Positions 1 to 8,271 of a DNA stretch of 64,000 nt are shown one piece after another. Below the pieces are notes generated by a model. It had not been told where the DNA came from and did no database searches. It saw nothing but the letters and a program-made list of their open reading frames with translations. The stretch comes from Rhodococcoides fascians NBRC 12155 = LMG 3623 (GTDB lineage: Bacteria; Actinomycetota; Actinomycetes; Mycobacteriales; Mycobacteriaceae). The translations under genes were made by a program, and so were the position numbers. The first letter of the stretch is position 1, and every line of letters begins with the position of its first letter. The stretch spans positions 930,001 through 994,000 of the forward strand of contig NZ_BCWW01000001.1 of NCBI RefSeq assembly GCF_001894785.1. Reading direction: 5' to 3'.

Positions 1-315
1 AACATCTTCGACGAGATCGGTCAGGTCGAGACGGTGCTGGGCCACGAGCGCCTGCACCGTTGCTGCCGTCACCGATTTCGATACCGAACCCCACACGAAG
101 GGTGTGCCGTCGTCGATCGGGGAACCGTTTCCGTCCATCCCGACCGTCACGTCCTCGGTGACCTCGCCTTCGGAGACGACGCGAAGCGCCACTCCGGGCA
201 GACCCAACACGTCGGCGACGTGCTCGACGTCCGACCGGGCGTCGGTGTCGGGTGGAACAGGAGAGATCGAGGCAAGGATGGCTGCCACGGTCAACAGTGT
301 GTGCACGATGCGCAT
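1..315 (-). CDS. Exported serine hydrolase, beta-lactamase-like (3' part outside the window)
   Basis: Only the first 105 residues are present; the gene runs off the left edge. The ATG at 315 is followed by a short hydrophobic leader (MRIVHTLLTVAAILASI), so the protein is probably exported. Further on, FVWGSVSKSVTAA carries an SxxK motif (S-V-S-K), the nucleophile and general base of the class C beta-lactamase / penicillin-binding serine hydrolase family (Pfam Beta-lactamase). The hydrophilic start GLPGVALRVV before it fits that family. It lies 99 bases downstream of the lipase gene on the same strand and may share its transcript. Substrate cannot be inferred; a peptidase or esterase role is as likely as a beta-lactamase. 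Confidence 0.75.
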   Translation of the reverse strand, partial: MRIVHTLLTVAAILASISPVPPDTDARSDVEHVADVLGLPGVALRVVSEGEVTEDVTVGMDGNGSPIDDGTPFVWGSVSKSVTAATVQALVAQHRLDLTDLVEDV

Positions 316-414
316 GAATGGGCGTCCCTCGGTCGGCGAACTGCGTTGCCGCACGAGTGAATCAAGGAACTCCCCGCGATCGCCTCGGTGAAGACCCTGA
401 TTTCGGTGCTGAGA

Positions 415-1614
415 TCAGGCCTCGGTTCTGTGAACGAGGTCGGCGATCCAGGGCAGTATGTCGGCGTATGCGGCCAGGGCTCCGGGTGCATGGTTCGCGC
501 CGGTGATCGGGACGACCGGAAAGTCGTATTCGCGGTAGGTGACGTCGGCGCCGAGGTCCTGCCAGCGTTCGAGCAGAGCCCGGGATTGCTCGATCGGTAC
601 GACGTCGTCCGCGACGCCGTGCGACAGGTAGACCGGCATGCTCGGTGCAATTCGGCCGACGGTGTTCGCATCGATCACGTCGACGATTCCGGGGTCGTTC
701 AGGTGTTCGGTGAGTGGGCGTCCGTTGCGGGTGAGTTCGCTGGTGTCGATAGCGTCGTTCGCTGCGCGGTCGGTGCTGCACCAATTCTGCGCGGCGTCGA
801 GCAGCGCGGTGCCGTCGGCGTCGAACACGCTTCGGATCTCGTCGGCACGTTCGGGGTAGGCGTTGATCATGCCGTCGACCGCGAACAGGATGGCGCTGCC
901 GAGTGTGGTGCCGTCGAGGGGCTCGATGTTGAGCGTCGGATCTGCCGGTGGCGCACCGACATAGGCGCCGACGATGTTGAGCTCGGGGGCATACCCATTG
1001 GCGAGTTCGGCCGCCGAGGCCGAGGCGAACCCACCCTCCGAGTACCCGTACAGCACCACCGGCGCGTCATCGTCGGCGGTTCTGGCTACGTCGAGCAACG
1101 CGTGTCCCGAGGCCAGACGGTTCAGATACGTGTGCCCGCCCGGAGTGCCGAGTCCCTGGTAGTCGGTCGCTACGATGCGATAGCCGGCCAGCAGTAGCGG
1201 CAGGATGGCGGGGGACGACCCGACGGTACCGAGTACCGCCGATCCGGCACAGCGATCTGCCATCCCGGATGTGCCGGGCGCGTAGGCGATCACCGGTCGC
1301 GGTCCGGGACCGGGCCACGGCGCGGTGGGGGTCATCGTGTACCCGGAGACGGTCATGGGTTCGCCGTGCGTATCGATGGAGGTGTACAGGATTCGTTCGA
1401 TGTCGAAGCCGAGTCCGAAACCTTTGGGCGAGTTCATCGGTCGTACTCGCACCACATCGCCGGGCGAATGTCCCGTCGATTCCACCGGCAGGTCGTAGAA
1501 GTCCGACAGGGGATCGGCGACGACGGGTGCCGACAGCGTGACACCCCAGACGAGCGCCGCCGCCACGATCATCGCTGTTCGCCGCAGGCAACTGGTGGCT
1601 CGCTCGTTCGTCAT
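415..1614 (-). CDS. Secretory lipase family protein
   Basis: 399 residues with a clear signal peptide (basic start, hydrophobic stretch to about residue 33, ending SAPVVADP). The body matches the secretory lipase family (alpha/beta hydrolase, Pfam LIP): VIAYAPGTSGMADRC near residue 110 and the nucleophile elbow GYSEGG near residue 190, with the charge-relay Asp and His expected near DDVVP and GANHAPG towards the C-terminus. The family hydrolyses triacylglycerols or other esters outside the cytoplasm. The gene is transcribed away from osmC and heads towards the serine hydrolase at 1-315. Length is usual for the family. Confidence 0.85.
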   Translation of the reverse strand: MTNERATSCLRRTAMIVAAALVWGVTLSAPVVADPLSDFYDLPVESTGHSPGDVVRVRPMNSPKGFGLGFDIERILYTSIDTHGEPMTVSGYTMTPTAPWPGPGPRPVIAYAPGTSGMADRCAGSAVLGTVGSSPAILPLLLAGYRIVATDYQGLGTPGGHTYLNRLASGHALLDVARTADDDAPVVLYGYSEGGFASASAAELANGYAPELNIVGAYVGAPPADPTLNIEPLDGTTLGSAILFAVDGMINAYPERADEIRSVFDADGTALLDAAQNWCSTDRAANDAIDTSELTRNGRPLTEHLNDPGIVDVIDANTVGRIAPSMPVYLSHGVADDVVPIEQSRALLERWQDLGADVTYREYDFPVVPITGANHAPGALAAYADILPWIADLVHRTEA

Positions 1615-1708
1615 GTCGAGATCTCCGCACTCGATGGCCCGGTCACCCCGCCGACGTTAGCCTGAGTATCGGCCCTATGAAGGGTCGACGACGAAAGGAC
1701 TCGGTTCG

Positions 1709-2146
1709 ATGCCAACACGTACCTCACGCACCGCATGGAATGGAACTCTCGAACAAGGTTCCGGCCAGGTGGAGCTGTCCAGTTCTGGTGCAGCGACGTT
1801 CGACGTGTCGTTTCCCAAGCGTGCCGCCGAGAACGCCGACGGCACCACCAGCCCGGAGGAACTGATCGCAGCGGCTCATTCGAGCTGTTACGCGATGCAA
1901 TTGTCGGCGCTGATCGCAGAAGCGGGCGGTACTCCGCAGAGTCTCGAAGTCACCGCTGATGTCTCGCTCGGTCCGGATCAGCCCGGTTTCAAGCTCACCG
2001 GTATCAAATTGACCGTCCGCGGCGAGGTGGACGGTCTCGACGCCGACGGGTTTGCGAAGGCGGCGCAGGCAGCGAAAGAGACCTGCCCGGTCAGCAAGGC
2101 TCTCACCGGTGTCGAGATCACGCTGGACGCCGCGCTCGAAGGCTGA
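1709..2146 (+). CDS. OsmC-family peroxiredoxin
   Basis: 145 residues. OsmC proteins are dimeric thiol peroxidases that reduce organic hydroperoxides using two cysteines. Both are present: Cys60 in AAHSSCYAM and Cys126 in KETCPVSKAL, with the family's SPEELIAAAH motif just before the first. The ATG at 1709 is chosen because GAAAGGA lies 7-14 bases upstream; an ATG at 1677 is in another frame. The protein is more like the OsmC subgroup than Ohr by its N-terminal strand (TAWNGTLEQGSG). The gene is divergent from the lipase and stands alone; no OhrR-type regulator is adjacent. Confidence 0.9.
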   Translation: MPTRTSRTAWNGTLEQGSGQVELSSSGAATFDVSFPKRAAENADGTTSPEELIAAAHSSCYAMQLSALIAEAGGTPQSLEVTADVSLGPDQPGFKLTGIKLTVRGEVDGLDADGFAKAAQAAKETCPVSKALTGVEITLDAALEG

Positions 2147-2319
2147 TCGAACGGATCACCCGATGTGAGACTGGCGAACAGTCGTCAGGTTTGAAATAGT
2201 TCGTGAATCGACCCATCCACGGATGGTTCGGTGCCGAATCGAGGTCAAGCATCGGGTTAGATCGGCTGTTGCATACCTTTGGGGAATGTAACGACCAGCC
2301 TAGGAAGGATGTGCCCACC

Positions 2320-4614
2320 ATGTTGTGGACGCGCTTCCTAGGCCTGGGTGCCCTCGCAGTCGCAGCGCACGCGGCAGCCCCGCACGGATTACCCCGCGAC
2401 ATCGTCTATGCAATCGTGGTCCTGGCCACAATGGCGGCATTCGTCTATCGGTACCTGCGCGAGCACGGTCCGGATCGGCGCACATGGAAGTACATGGCCC
2501 TCGGTGTCGGCTGTTGGGGCGTGGGGGACGGCTTGGTCGCCCTGATGCAGTACGGGGGCGGTCGGGTCTCGACTTTCTCGGCCGCGGACGTGCTGTTTCT
2601 GGCCGGGTACGTGATCATCGCTGTGGGGTTCGCGCGTGCGGCCGACGAGAACGGGCTCGTTTTCGGTTTGGAAGAGCTGCTCGAATGTCTGGTGGTCGCA
2701 GTGGGCGTCGGTCTGGCCGCGTGGATGTTCGTCGTTCCCGGCGACTGGACGGGGCCGCTGGCCTCGATGCTCTCGTTCCTGCCTGCGACCGTCTACCTGA
2801 CCATCGACGCGTTCTTGCTCACTCTCATCGGCAGTCTCTATCTGTTGACGCGTTCGACCGGAATCCCGGTCGTGGCTGCCACCATCGGCACAGTGCTTCT
2901 CACCGTGTCCGACTTCGCCACCTACTCTCGGCTCGACGATGTCGAGCTCTACCGCTCGCTGATCCCGAACACGCTGTGGCTGGCGGCCTACGTGTGCTTC
3001 GGAGTCGTTGCGCTGTTCGTGCCGGAGCGGGCGGTCGCACGGATCGAGCGGCCCAGTCCGTTCAGGTTCGGGCGAGCACGATTCGTCGGTCTGGGTCTCG
3101 CGGTTGCCGTCACCCCGGCGGCCATGGCCGTGCAACTGGCTCGCGGAGTGCCCGTCGCGCAGTGGGGTTGGGTGATCGTGCTGTCCTCTGCGTTGGTCAT
3201 ATCCCTGGTCGGCGGCAGGATGGCCTGCTTCCTCGGAACGCTGCGCAGGCAGGCTTCGGTGCTCGAGAACGTGGCACGAACGGATGCCGTTACCGGACTG
3301 GGGAACCGCAGGCTGCTTCGGGAGCGCCTCGACACGATGCTCGCCACGCGCGGCGAATCGGACGTCTTCACGCTCGTGGTCGACATCGACCGTTTCGCTC
3401 AGATCAACGAGACGTTCGGGTACAGCGTGGGCGACAGCGTGCTCCGCGAGATCGGCCATCGCCTCGTCGCCTCGGTGCGGTCCGACGATCTGGTGGGGCG
3501 GCTGGGAGGCGATCAGTTCGTCGTGGCGATGCGTCGGATGCCGGGCAGGACCGATATTTTCGACATGGCACATCGGCTCCAATTCGCGGTCAGCAGAACG
3601 ATGTTCGTGCACGACATCAACGTCGCCCTCGACGCGGCGGTAGGGATAGCGGCGTTCGAGGAGTGTTCGGGGGCGTCCGAGACGAACGGCGTCGACGGCG
3701 AGGCGATGTTGCAGCGAGCTCATGTGGCATTGACGTCCGCGAAGGCAGGCCATGCTCGCATCGGTCTGTACGAGCCCGACATGGACCGAAACCGACACGA
3801 TCAGATGCGACTGTTGGGCGAGCTCGACACGGCGATCCGTGACCATCAGCTCCGGGTGTTCTTCCAGCCGTGTCTCGATCTCGAGTCGGGCAGCGTCGAC
3901 CGGGTCGAGGCTCTGCTGCGGTGGCTGCACCCTCGCGAGGGACTGATCGGGCCGTCGACGTTTCTCCCCGATGCCGAGCGCACCGGCATGTTGCCCGCCA
4001 TCACCGCACTGGTACTGGACGAGGCACTCGCGCAGTGCAGCGCACTACGACGGCGAGGCATCACTCTGTCTGTCTCGGTGAACCTTTCGGTTCGGAATCT
4101 TCTCGACGAGACACTCACCGAACAGGTCGCCGCGGCACTGGCGAAACACTCCGTACCGGCGCACGCCCTGGAGTTCGAGGTCACCGAAACGACAGCCATG
4201 ACCGACCCGGTGCGATCGGTGGCTGCGTTGACCGCGTTGCGCAACCTGGGGGTGACTCTGGCCATCGACGATTACGGGACCGGCTACAGTTCGCTGGCGT
4301 ACCTGCAGACCTTGCCGGTGCAGACCCTCAAGATCGACCGCTCGTTCGTCTCGAAGATGAACTCCGACGACACCGACGCGTCCATCGTTCGCTCGACCAT
4401 CGACCTGGCCCGCAGTCTGGGTGTGCGAATCATGGCCGAGGGCGTCGAGGATGCAGGCACCCTCGACGCCCTTCGTCGGCTGGGTTGCGATGCAGCACAA
4501 GGCTTTTACCTCGGTCGCCCGATGCCTGCCGAGCTGTTGTTCGACGCCGTGCACAAACTCGATTCCGATACGCCCACCAGACTGGAGTGGGAGCTCGCCC
4601 GTCAGCCCATCTGA
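2320..4614 (+). CDS. Membrane GGDEF-EAL protein (c-di-GMP turnover), degenerate GGDEF
   Basis: 764 residues from ATG 2320; GTG 2311 is also possible but sits too close to the AGGAAGG at 2302. An N-terminal part with about eight or nine membrane segments (to residue 270) is followed by a GGDEF domain and an EAL domain. The GGDEF motif reads GGDQF (residues 396-400), a loss of the catalytic Glu, so cyclase activity is doubtful. The EAL domain looks intact: EALLRW (from 530), NLSVRN, EVTET, DDYGTGYSS, KIDRSFV, AEGVE and QGFYLGRP. The likely role is c-di-GMP phosphodiesterase with a sensory membrane part. A close paralogue lies at 33326-35599. Confidence 0.88.
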   Translation: MLWTRFLGLGALAVAAHAAAPHGLPRDIVYAIVVLATMAAFVYRYLREHGPDRRTWKYMALGVGCWGVGDGLVALMQYGGGRVSTFSAADVLFLAGYVIIAVGFARAADENGLVFGLEELLECLVVAVGVGLAAWMFVVPGDWTGPLASMLSFLPATVYLTIDAFLLTLIGSLYLLTRSTGIPVVAATIGTVLLTVSDFATYSRLDDVELYRSLIPNTLWLAAYVCFGVVALFVPERAVARIERPSPFRFGRARFVGLGLAVAVTPAAMAVQLARGVPVAQWGWVIVLSSALVISLVGGRMACFLGTLRRQASVLENVARTDAVTGLGNRRLLRERLDTMLATRGESDVFTLVVDIDRFAQINETFGYSVGDSVLREIGHRLVASVRSDDLVGRLGGDQFVVAMRRMPGRTDIFDMAHRLQFAVSRTMFVHDINVALDAAVGIAAFEECSGASETNGVDGEAMLQRAHVALTSAKAGHARIGLYEPDMDRNRHDQMRLLGELDTAIRDHQLRVFFQPCLDLESGSVDRVEALLRWLHPREGLIGPSTFLPDAERTGMLPAITALVLDEALAQCSALRRRGITLSVSVNLSVRNLLDETLTEQVAAALAKHSVPAHALEFEVTETTAMTDPVRSVAALTALRNLGVTLAIDDYGTGYSSLAYLQTLPVQTLKIDRSFVSKMNSDDTDASIVRSTIDLARSLGVRIMAEGVEDAGTLDALRRLGCDAAQGFYLGRPMPAELLFDAVHKLDSDTPTRLEWELARQPI

Positions 4615-4621
4615 CGGGCGA
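4595..4621. terminator. Hairpin terminator between GGDEF-EAL gene and mhuD
   Basis: Perfect 11-base stem (TCGCCCGTCAG at 4595-4605 with CTGACGGGCGA at 4611-4621) around the loop CCCAT. It overlaps the stop codon of the GGDEF-EAL gene and sits ten bases from the end of convergent mhuD, so it can serve both strands. No U-run follows, as is usual in actinobacteria. Confidence 0.65.
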
Positions 4622-4630
4622 ACTGCGTCG

Positions 4631-4942
4631 TCACGAGGTGGCGGGCACGTCCAGCACGACCTCGAACTCCAACAGTGACGCGCCCGACGCGACCGGCTTG
4701 CTCTCGCCGGAACCGGCGTGCGCCTGCCGTGACGGGCCACCGGACCAGGCCTGGAACGACTCCTCGTCCTCCCACTGGGTGACGACGAAATAGCGTGTCT
4801 CGCCCTTGACCGGACGGAGCAACTGGAACCCGAGGAAACCGGGCGAACCGTCGACCGTTCCGGCACGCGCGGCGAAGCGCTTCTCGAGCTCGGGGCCTGC
4901 GCCCTCGGGTACGTCGATCGCGTTGATCTTCACAATGGCCAT
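4631..4942 (-). CDS. mhuD: Heme-degrading monooxygenase MhuD
   Basis: 103 residues, the usual size. The protein is very close to M. tuberculosis MhuD (Rv3592) along its length, for example SPGFLGFQLLRPVKGE. The residues known to hold and oxidise heme are at the same positions: Asn7, Trp66 and His75. MhuD dimers bind two stacked hemes and open the ring without releasing CO, giving mycobilin and free iron in the cytoplasm. The ATG at 4942 aligns with the mycobacterial start. The neighbour order (hydrolase, mutY, canB) is as in M. tuberculosis. No iron-box was recognised in the short gap to the next gene. Confidence 0.95.
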   Translation of the reverse strand: MAIVKINAIDVPEGAGPELEKRFAARAGTVDGSPGFLGFQLLRPVKGETRYFVVTQWEDEESFQAWSGGPSRQAHAGSGESKPVASGASLLEFEVVLDVPATS

Positions 4943-4975
4943 TCTGGGGAGACTACCCCGCCGATATGCTCGGCG

Positions 4976-5755
4976 GTGATGCTCTACGACGAGGGTGGAT
5001 CCGGCCGTTCGATACTGCTGCTGCACGGGCTGATGGGCAGTGCGGCGACGTGGCGACGCCAGATTCCGTGGCTCCGAGAATTCGGGCGGGTGCACACCTA
5101 CGACGCCCCGGGCCACCGTCGGCCTCCGCCGCCCGAACTGACGACAGAGGCGTTCGTGGACGACCTGATCGAGCACCTCGAAACGGTGGGTCCCAGTGTG
5201 CTGGTCGGTCATTCGATGGGAGCGCTGCACGGCTGGTGTGCGGCTGCGCGGCGACCGGATCTGGTCACCGCGCTCGTCGTAGAAGACATCGCGCCGGACT
5301 TTCGCGGTCGAACGGCGGACGGCTGGGCGGCGATGATCCGGGCGTGGCCGCAACCGTTCCCGGACGCCGACGCGGTACGCACCTTCTTCGGAGATGTTGC
5401 CGGACAGTACTTTTTGGATTCGTTCGAGCTCAGCGACGACGGCTGGCGACTGCACGGTGACGTCGATACGTTCGAGGCCATTTCGCAGGAGTGGGGGACG
5501 CGGCACTTCTGGAACGAATGGGATGCCGTCCGTGCTCCGGTTCTGTTGATCGAAGGTGAGCACACCATCACGCCGGCCGGCCAGATGAGCCGAATGCACT
5601 CGGCCAAGCCCGGATCGGTGTACGTCCGAGTCGAGGGTGCGGCGCATCTCGTTCACGACGAAGCCCCGGAGCGGTATCGCGACGCCGTCGAGGGGTTCCT
5701 GCGCACACTAGGATCATCCGAATGCCGCTCGCACAGCTCAACGGAATCGACCTGA
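4976..5755 (+). CDS. Alpha/beta hydrolase (Rv3591c-like)
   Basis: 259 residues. Alpha/beta-hydrolase fold: oxyanion region LLLHGLMGSAATW (residues 13-26), nucleophile elbow GHSMG near residue 80, and a late His in GAAHLVHDE. The start is GTG 4976 or the adjacent ATG 4979. By position and likeness it matches the hydrolase next to mhuD in mycobacteria (Rv3591c). The C-terminal 11 residues overlap the start of the next hydrolase gene by 34 bases, so the two are probably co-translated. Substrate unknown. Confidence 0.85.
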   Translation: MMLYDEGGSGRSILLLHGLMGSAATWRRQIPWLREFGRVHTYDAPGHRRPPPPELTTEAFVDDLIEHLETVGPSVLVGHSMGALHGWCAAARRPDLVTALVVEDIAPDFRGRTADGWAAMIRAWPQPFPDADAVRTFFGDVAGQYFLDSFELSDDGWRLHGDVDTFEAISQEWGTRHFWNEWDAVRAPVLLIEGEHTITPAGQMSRMHSAKPGSVYVRVEGAAHLVHDEAPERYRDAVEGFLRTLGSSECRSHSSTEST

Positions 5756-6531
5756 ACTACGACGTCACCGGTGACGGACCGCTCGTGGTTCTGGTGATGG
5801 GAACGGGAAGCCCGGGCCGCGTCTGGCGAACCCATCAGGTTCCCGCGCTGGTGAAGAGCGGATATCGCGTGGTCACATTCGACAATCGCGGTATCGCACC
5901 GTCGTCCGAGTGTGCGCGCGGGATGACGCTCGACGACCTGGTCGCAGACACCGCCGCCTTGATCGAACATCTCGGCGGCGGAAAGGTGCGCGTCGTCGGC
6001 ACGTCGATGGGCGCACGCGTCACCCAGGAATTGGCGTTGGCGCGGCCGGATCTGGTGTCGCACGCAGTGATGATGGCCACCTACGGCAAAAACACCACGA
6101 TGCGTCAGCAGTTGACGAAGGGCGAGAAAGATCTGTTCGACGCCGGAGTCGAACTTCCGGCCTCGTACCGGGCGGCGATGACTGCGATGCAGAACTTCTC
6201 GCCCAAGACTTTGGCCGACGAGGCAGCGATCGGCGACTGGCTGGCGGTGCTCGAATACTCCGGCGGCAAGAAGACGGCCGGTATGCGGGCGCAGATCGGA
6301 CTCGAAATGCGTGCCGGCACAGACAGATTGATAGCGTATCGCCGAATTTCGGCCAAGTCGCTCGTCGTCGGATTTGCCGACGACCGGCTCATTCCGGTGC
6401 AGCAGTGCCGCGAAGTGGCTGCGGCGATACCCGGTGCGCGCTACGTCGAAATCGCCGATACGGGCCACTTCGGCTACCTCGAACGACCCGACGCGGTCAA
6501 TGCGACTCTGGTGGAGTTTCTGGCGTCCTAG
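5722..6531 (+). CDS. Alpha/beta hydrolase
   Basis: 269 residues. Fold markers are VVLVMGTGSPGRVW (oxyanion region), nucleophile elbow GTSMG near residue 95, Asp in GFADDRLIP and His in DTGHFGYLE. The GTSMG elbow and the MGTG oxyanion loop resemble the haloperoxidase/proline iminopeptidase-like branch. The ATG lies inside the 3' end of the preceding hydrolase gene. Its stop overlaps that of convergent mutY by four bases. Substrate not inferable. Confidence 0.85.
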   Translation: MPLAQLNGIDLNYDVTGDGPLVVLVMGTGSPGRVWRTHQVPALVKSGYRVVTFDNRGIAPSSECARGMTLDDLVADTAALIEHLGGGKVRVVGTSMGARVTQELALARPDLVSHAVMMATYGKNTTMRQQLTKGEKDLFDAGVELPASYRAAMTAMQNFSPKTLADEAAIGDWLAVLEYSGGKKTAGMRAQIGLEMRAGTDRLIAYRRISAKSLVVGFADDRLIPVQQCREVAAAIPGARYVEIADTGHFGYLERPDAVNATLVEFLAS

Positions 6532-7412
6532 CTGTCCGAACCCTCACCAGCCAGCGCGAACAAACCCGATTCGGTCTGCTCGATCAAGCCGTCGGTCAAC
6601 AGTGAGTCCAACGCGCGGTCACGCTGGGTTGGGTCGGTGGGCCAGACGATGTCGAGCTGAGCCCGCTCCACCGGCCCCGTGCTCTCTCGCAGGACCGACA
6701 TCAGTTTACCGCGTACCTGTCGATCGGTTCCGGCGAACTTCTGCACCTTCTTCGCCGGGCCGGTGTGCGCAGGCCGCCCGGCCTCGATCCAGGCGCACTC
6801 GGGAAGTGGGCAAAGCAGGCACGCCGGATTCTTTGCGGTGCAGATGAGCGCACCGAGCTCCATCAACGCCGCCGAATACCGGGCGGCGCGGGGCACGCTC
6901 TTTGGAAGCAGTTGTTCGACGTCGGCCAAATCCCTTGCCGTCGAGGGATTTCCAGGCTCGGCGTTGCCGTGCAACGCACGCGCGACGACGCGTCGAACAT
7001 TGGTGTCCACCACCGGAACTCGCTGGCCGTACGCGAAAGTCGCCACCGCCCTGGCCGTATAGGCCCCGATGCCGGGCAGGCCGAGCAAGGTATCGACGTC
7101 CTGCGGAACCTCGTCGCCGTAGTCCTCGGCGAGCACCCGAGAACACTCGTGCAGACGCAATGCGCGACGCGGGTACCCCAGCTTCCCCCACGCCCGCAGC
7201 ACCTCGGCCTGCGACGACGCGGCCATCGCCGAGGGGACCGGCCACCGCTGCACCCACTGCTCCCAGATGGGAGCCACCCGCACGACGGGCGTCTGCTGCA
7301 GCATGATCTCGCTCATCAGGATCTGCCATGCGGTCACTCCCGGACGACGCCACGGCAGGTCGCGTCCGTCGGTATCGAACCATCCGAGCAGGGCCTCGGG
7401 ATCGATCGGCAA
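6528..7412 (-). CDS. mutY: A/G-specific adenine glycosylase MutY
   Basis: 294 residues from a TTG at 7412, chosen because AGAAGG lies eight bases upstream and because the protein then matches mycobacterial MutY in length; longer readings run through a duplicated sequence and into canB. MutY removes adenine mispaired with 8-oxoguanine. Visible: catalytic Glu in SEIMLQQTP, helix-hairpin-helix LPGIGAYTA, catalytic Asp in VVDTNVRR, the [4Fe-4S] cysteines C-x6-C-x2-C-x4-C (ICTAKNPACLLCPLPEC) and a C-terminal NUDIX-like segment starting near TDRQVRGKL that is short, as in mycobacteria. Divergent from canB. Confidence 0.93.
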   Translation of the reverse strand: MPIDPEALLGWFDTDGRDLPWRRPGVTAWQILMSEIMLQQTPVVRVAPIWEQWVQRWPVPSAMAASSQAEVLRAWGKLGYPRRALRLHECSRVLAEDYGDEVPQDVDTLLGLPGIGAYTARAVATFAYGQRVPVVDTNVRRVVARALHGNAEPGNPSTARDLADVEQLLPKSVPRAARYSAALMELGALICTAKNPACLLCPLPECAWIEAGRPAHTGPAKKVQKFAGTDRQVRGKLMSVLRESTGPVERAQLDIVWPTDPTQRDRALDSLLTDGLIEQTESGLFALAGEGSDS

Positions 7413-7459
7413 CTGTGCGCCCTTCTTCTCGTGTCTGTGACGGGTACCAACAGTAGTGA

Positions 7460-7521
7460 ACCCGACTCGCCGGTAACCCTCTGCGCGTGCACCCGACTCG
7501 CCGGTAACCCGCTGCGCGTGC
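7460..7521. repeat. 31-bp tandem duplication upstream of canB and mutY
   Basis: Two head-to-tail copies, 7460-7490 and 7491-7521, each beginning ACCCGACTCGCCGGTAACCC and ending TGCGCGTGC; they differ at one base (T versus G at position 21 of the unit). The copies fill almost the whole gap between the proposed mutY start and canB, and because 31 is not a multiple of three they shift frame, which is why this stretch should not be read as MutY coding sequence. Confidence 0.9.
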
Positions 7522-7533
7522 ACAATGAGAGCT

Positions 7534-8160
7534 ATGCCTGCTTCGAATCCGATCGCTGCCTGGAAGTCACTCAAGGAAGGCAACCAACGGTTCGTCTCCG
7601 GAGAGGTCCTGCATCCGTCGCAGGGTATCGAGGACCGCGCCCGGCTCGAGAGCGCTCAGCACCCCGGGGCCATCCTGTTCGGCTGCGCCGACTCACGCGT
7701 CGCCGCTGAGATCATCTTCGATCAGGGGCTCGGCGACATGTTCGTCGTTCGTACCGCCGGCCACGTCGTCGATTCCGCTGTTCTGGGCTCCATCGAGTAC
7801 GGCGTCGCGGTGCTCAATGCTCCGCTGATCGTCGTGCTCGGACACGACCACTGCGGTGCCGTCCAGGCGACCGTCGACGCACTCGAGAGCGGTGACGTGC
7901 CCGGCGGCTACATCCGCGACGTCGTCGAGCGCGTCACCCCGTCGGTGCTCTCGGCCCGACGCGACGGCCACGAAGCCGTCGACGAGTTCGAGGCGCGCCA
8001 CGTCCAGGAAACCGGCAACCTGCTGATGCAGCGTTCGCGCATCGTCGCCGAGAAGGTCGAAGCCGGCGAGCTGGCGATCGTCGGACTCACGTACCAGCTG
8101 TCCAAGGGGCGTGCGCAGCTTCGCGAGGTCATCGGCGACATCGGCGAACAGCCCGCCTGA
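7534..8160 (+). CDS. canB: Beta-class carbonic anhydrase
   Basis: 208 residues. Interconverts CO2 and bicarbonate with a zinc ion. Zinc ligands and active-site pair are at Cys51, Asp53, Arg55 (GCADSR), His104 and Cys107 (GHDHCGAV), the same numbering as M. tuberculosis Rv3588c. The second ATG (7534, MPASNPIAAW) is preferred over 7525 because homologues begin there; neither has a strong Shine-Dalgarno sequence. Long runs such as AAEIIFDQGLGDMFVVRTAG are diagnostic of the family. Its stop codon lies in a tandem duplication. Confidence 0.95.
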   Translation: MPASNPIAAWKSLKEGNQRFVSGEVLHPSQGIEDRARLESAQHPGAILFGCADSRVAAEIIFDQGLGDMFVVRTAGHVVDSAVLGSIEYGVAVLNAPLIVVLGHDHCGAVQATVDALESGDVPGGYIRDVVERVTPSVLSARRDGHEAVDEFEARHVQETGNLLMQRSRIVAEKVEAGELAIVGLTYQLSKGRAQLREVIGDIGEQPA

Positions 8161-8187
8161 ACGGTCGAGCAGCCCGCCTGACGGTCC
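8149..8187. repeat. 21-bp tandem duplication spanning the canB stop codon
   Basis: CAGCCCGCCTGA plus ACGGTC occurs at 8149-8166 and again, one base shorter, at 8170-8186. The first copy contains the canB stop TGA; the second repeats it. Confidence 0.75.
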
Positions 8188-8271
8188 GGCAGCCCCCGAA
8201 AGCCCGTTCGCCGGTGCGACACGCCGCGTGGGCTCAGGGATAGCCAGGCTTCGGCCGCATACGGTTGATTC

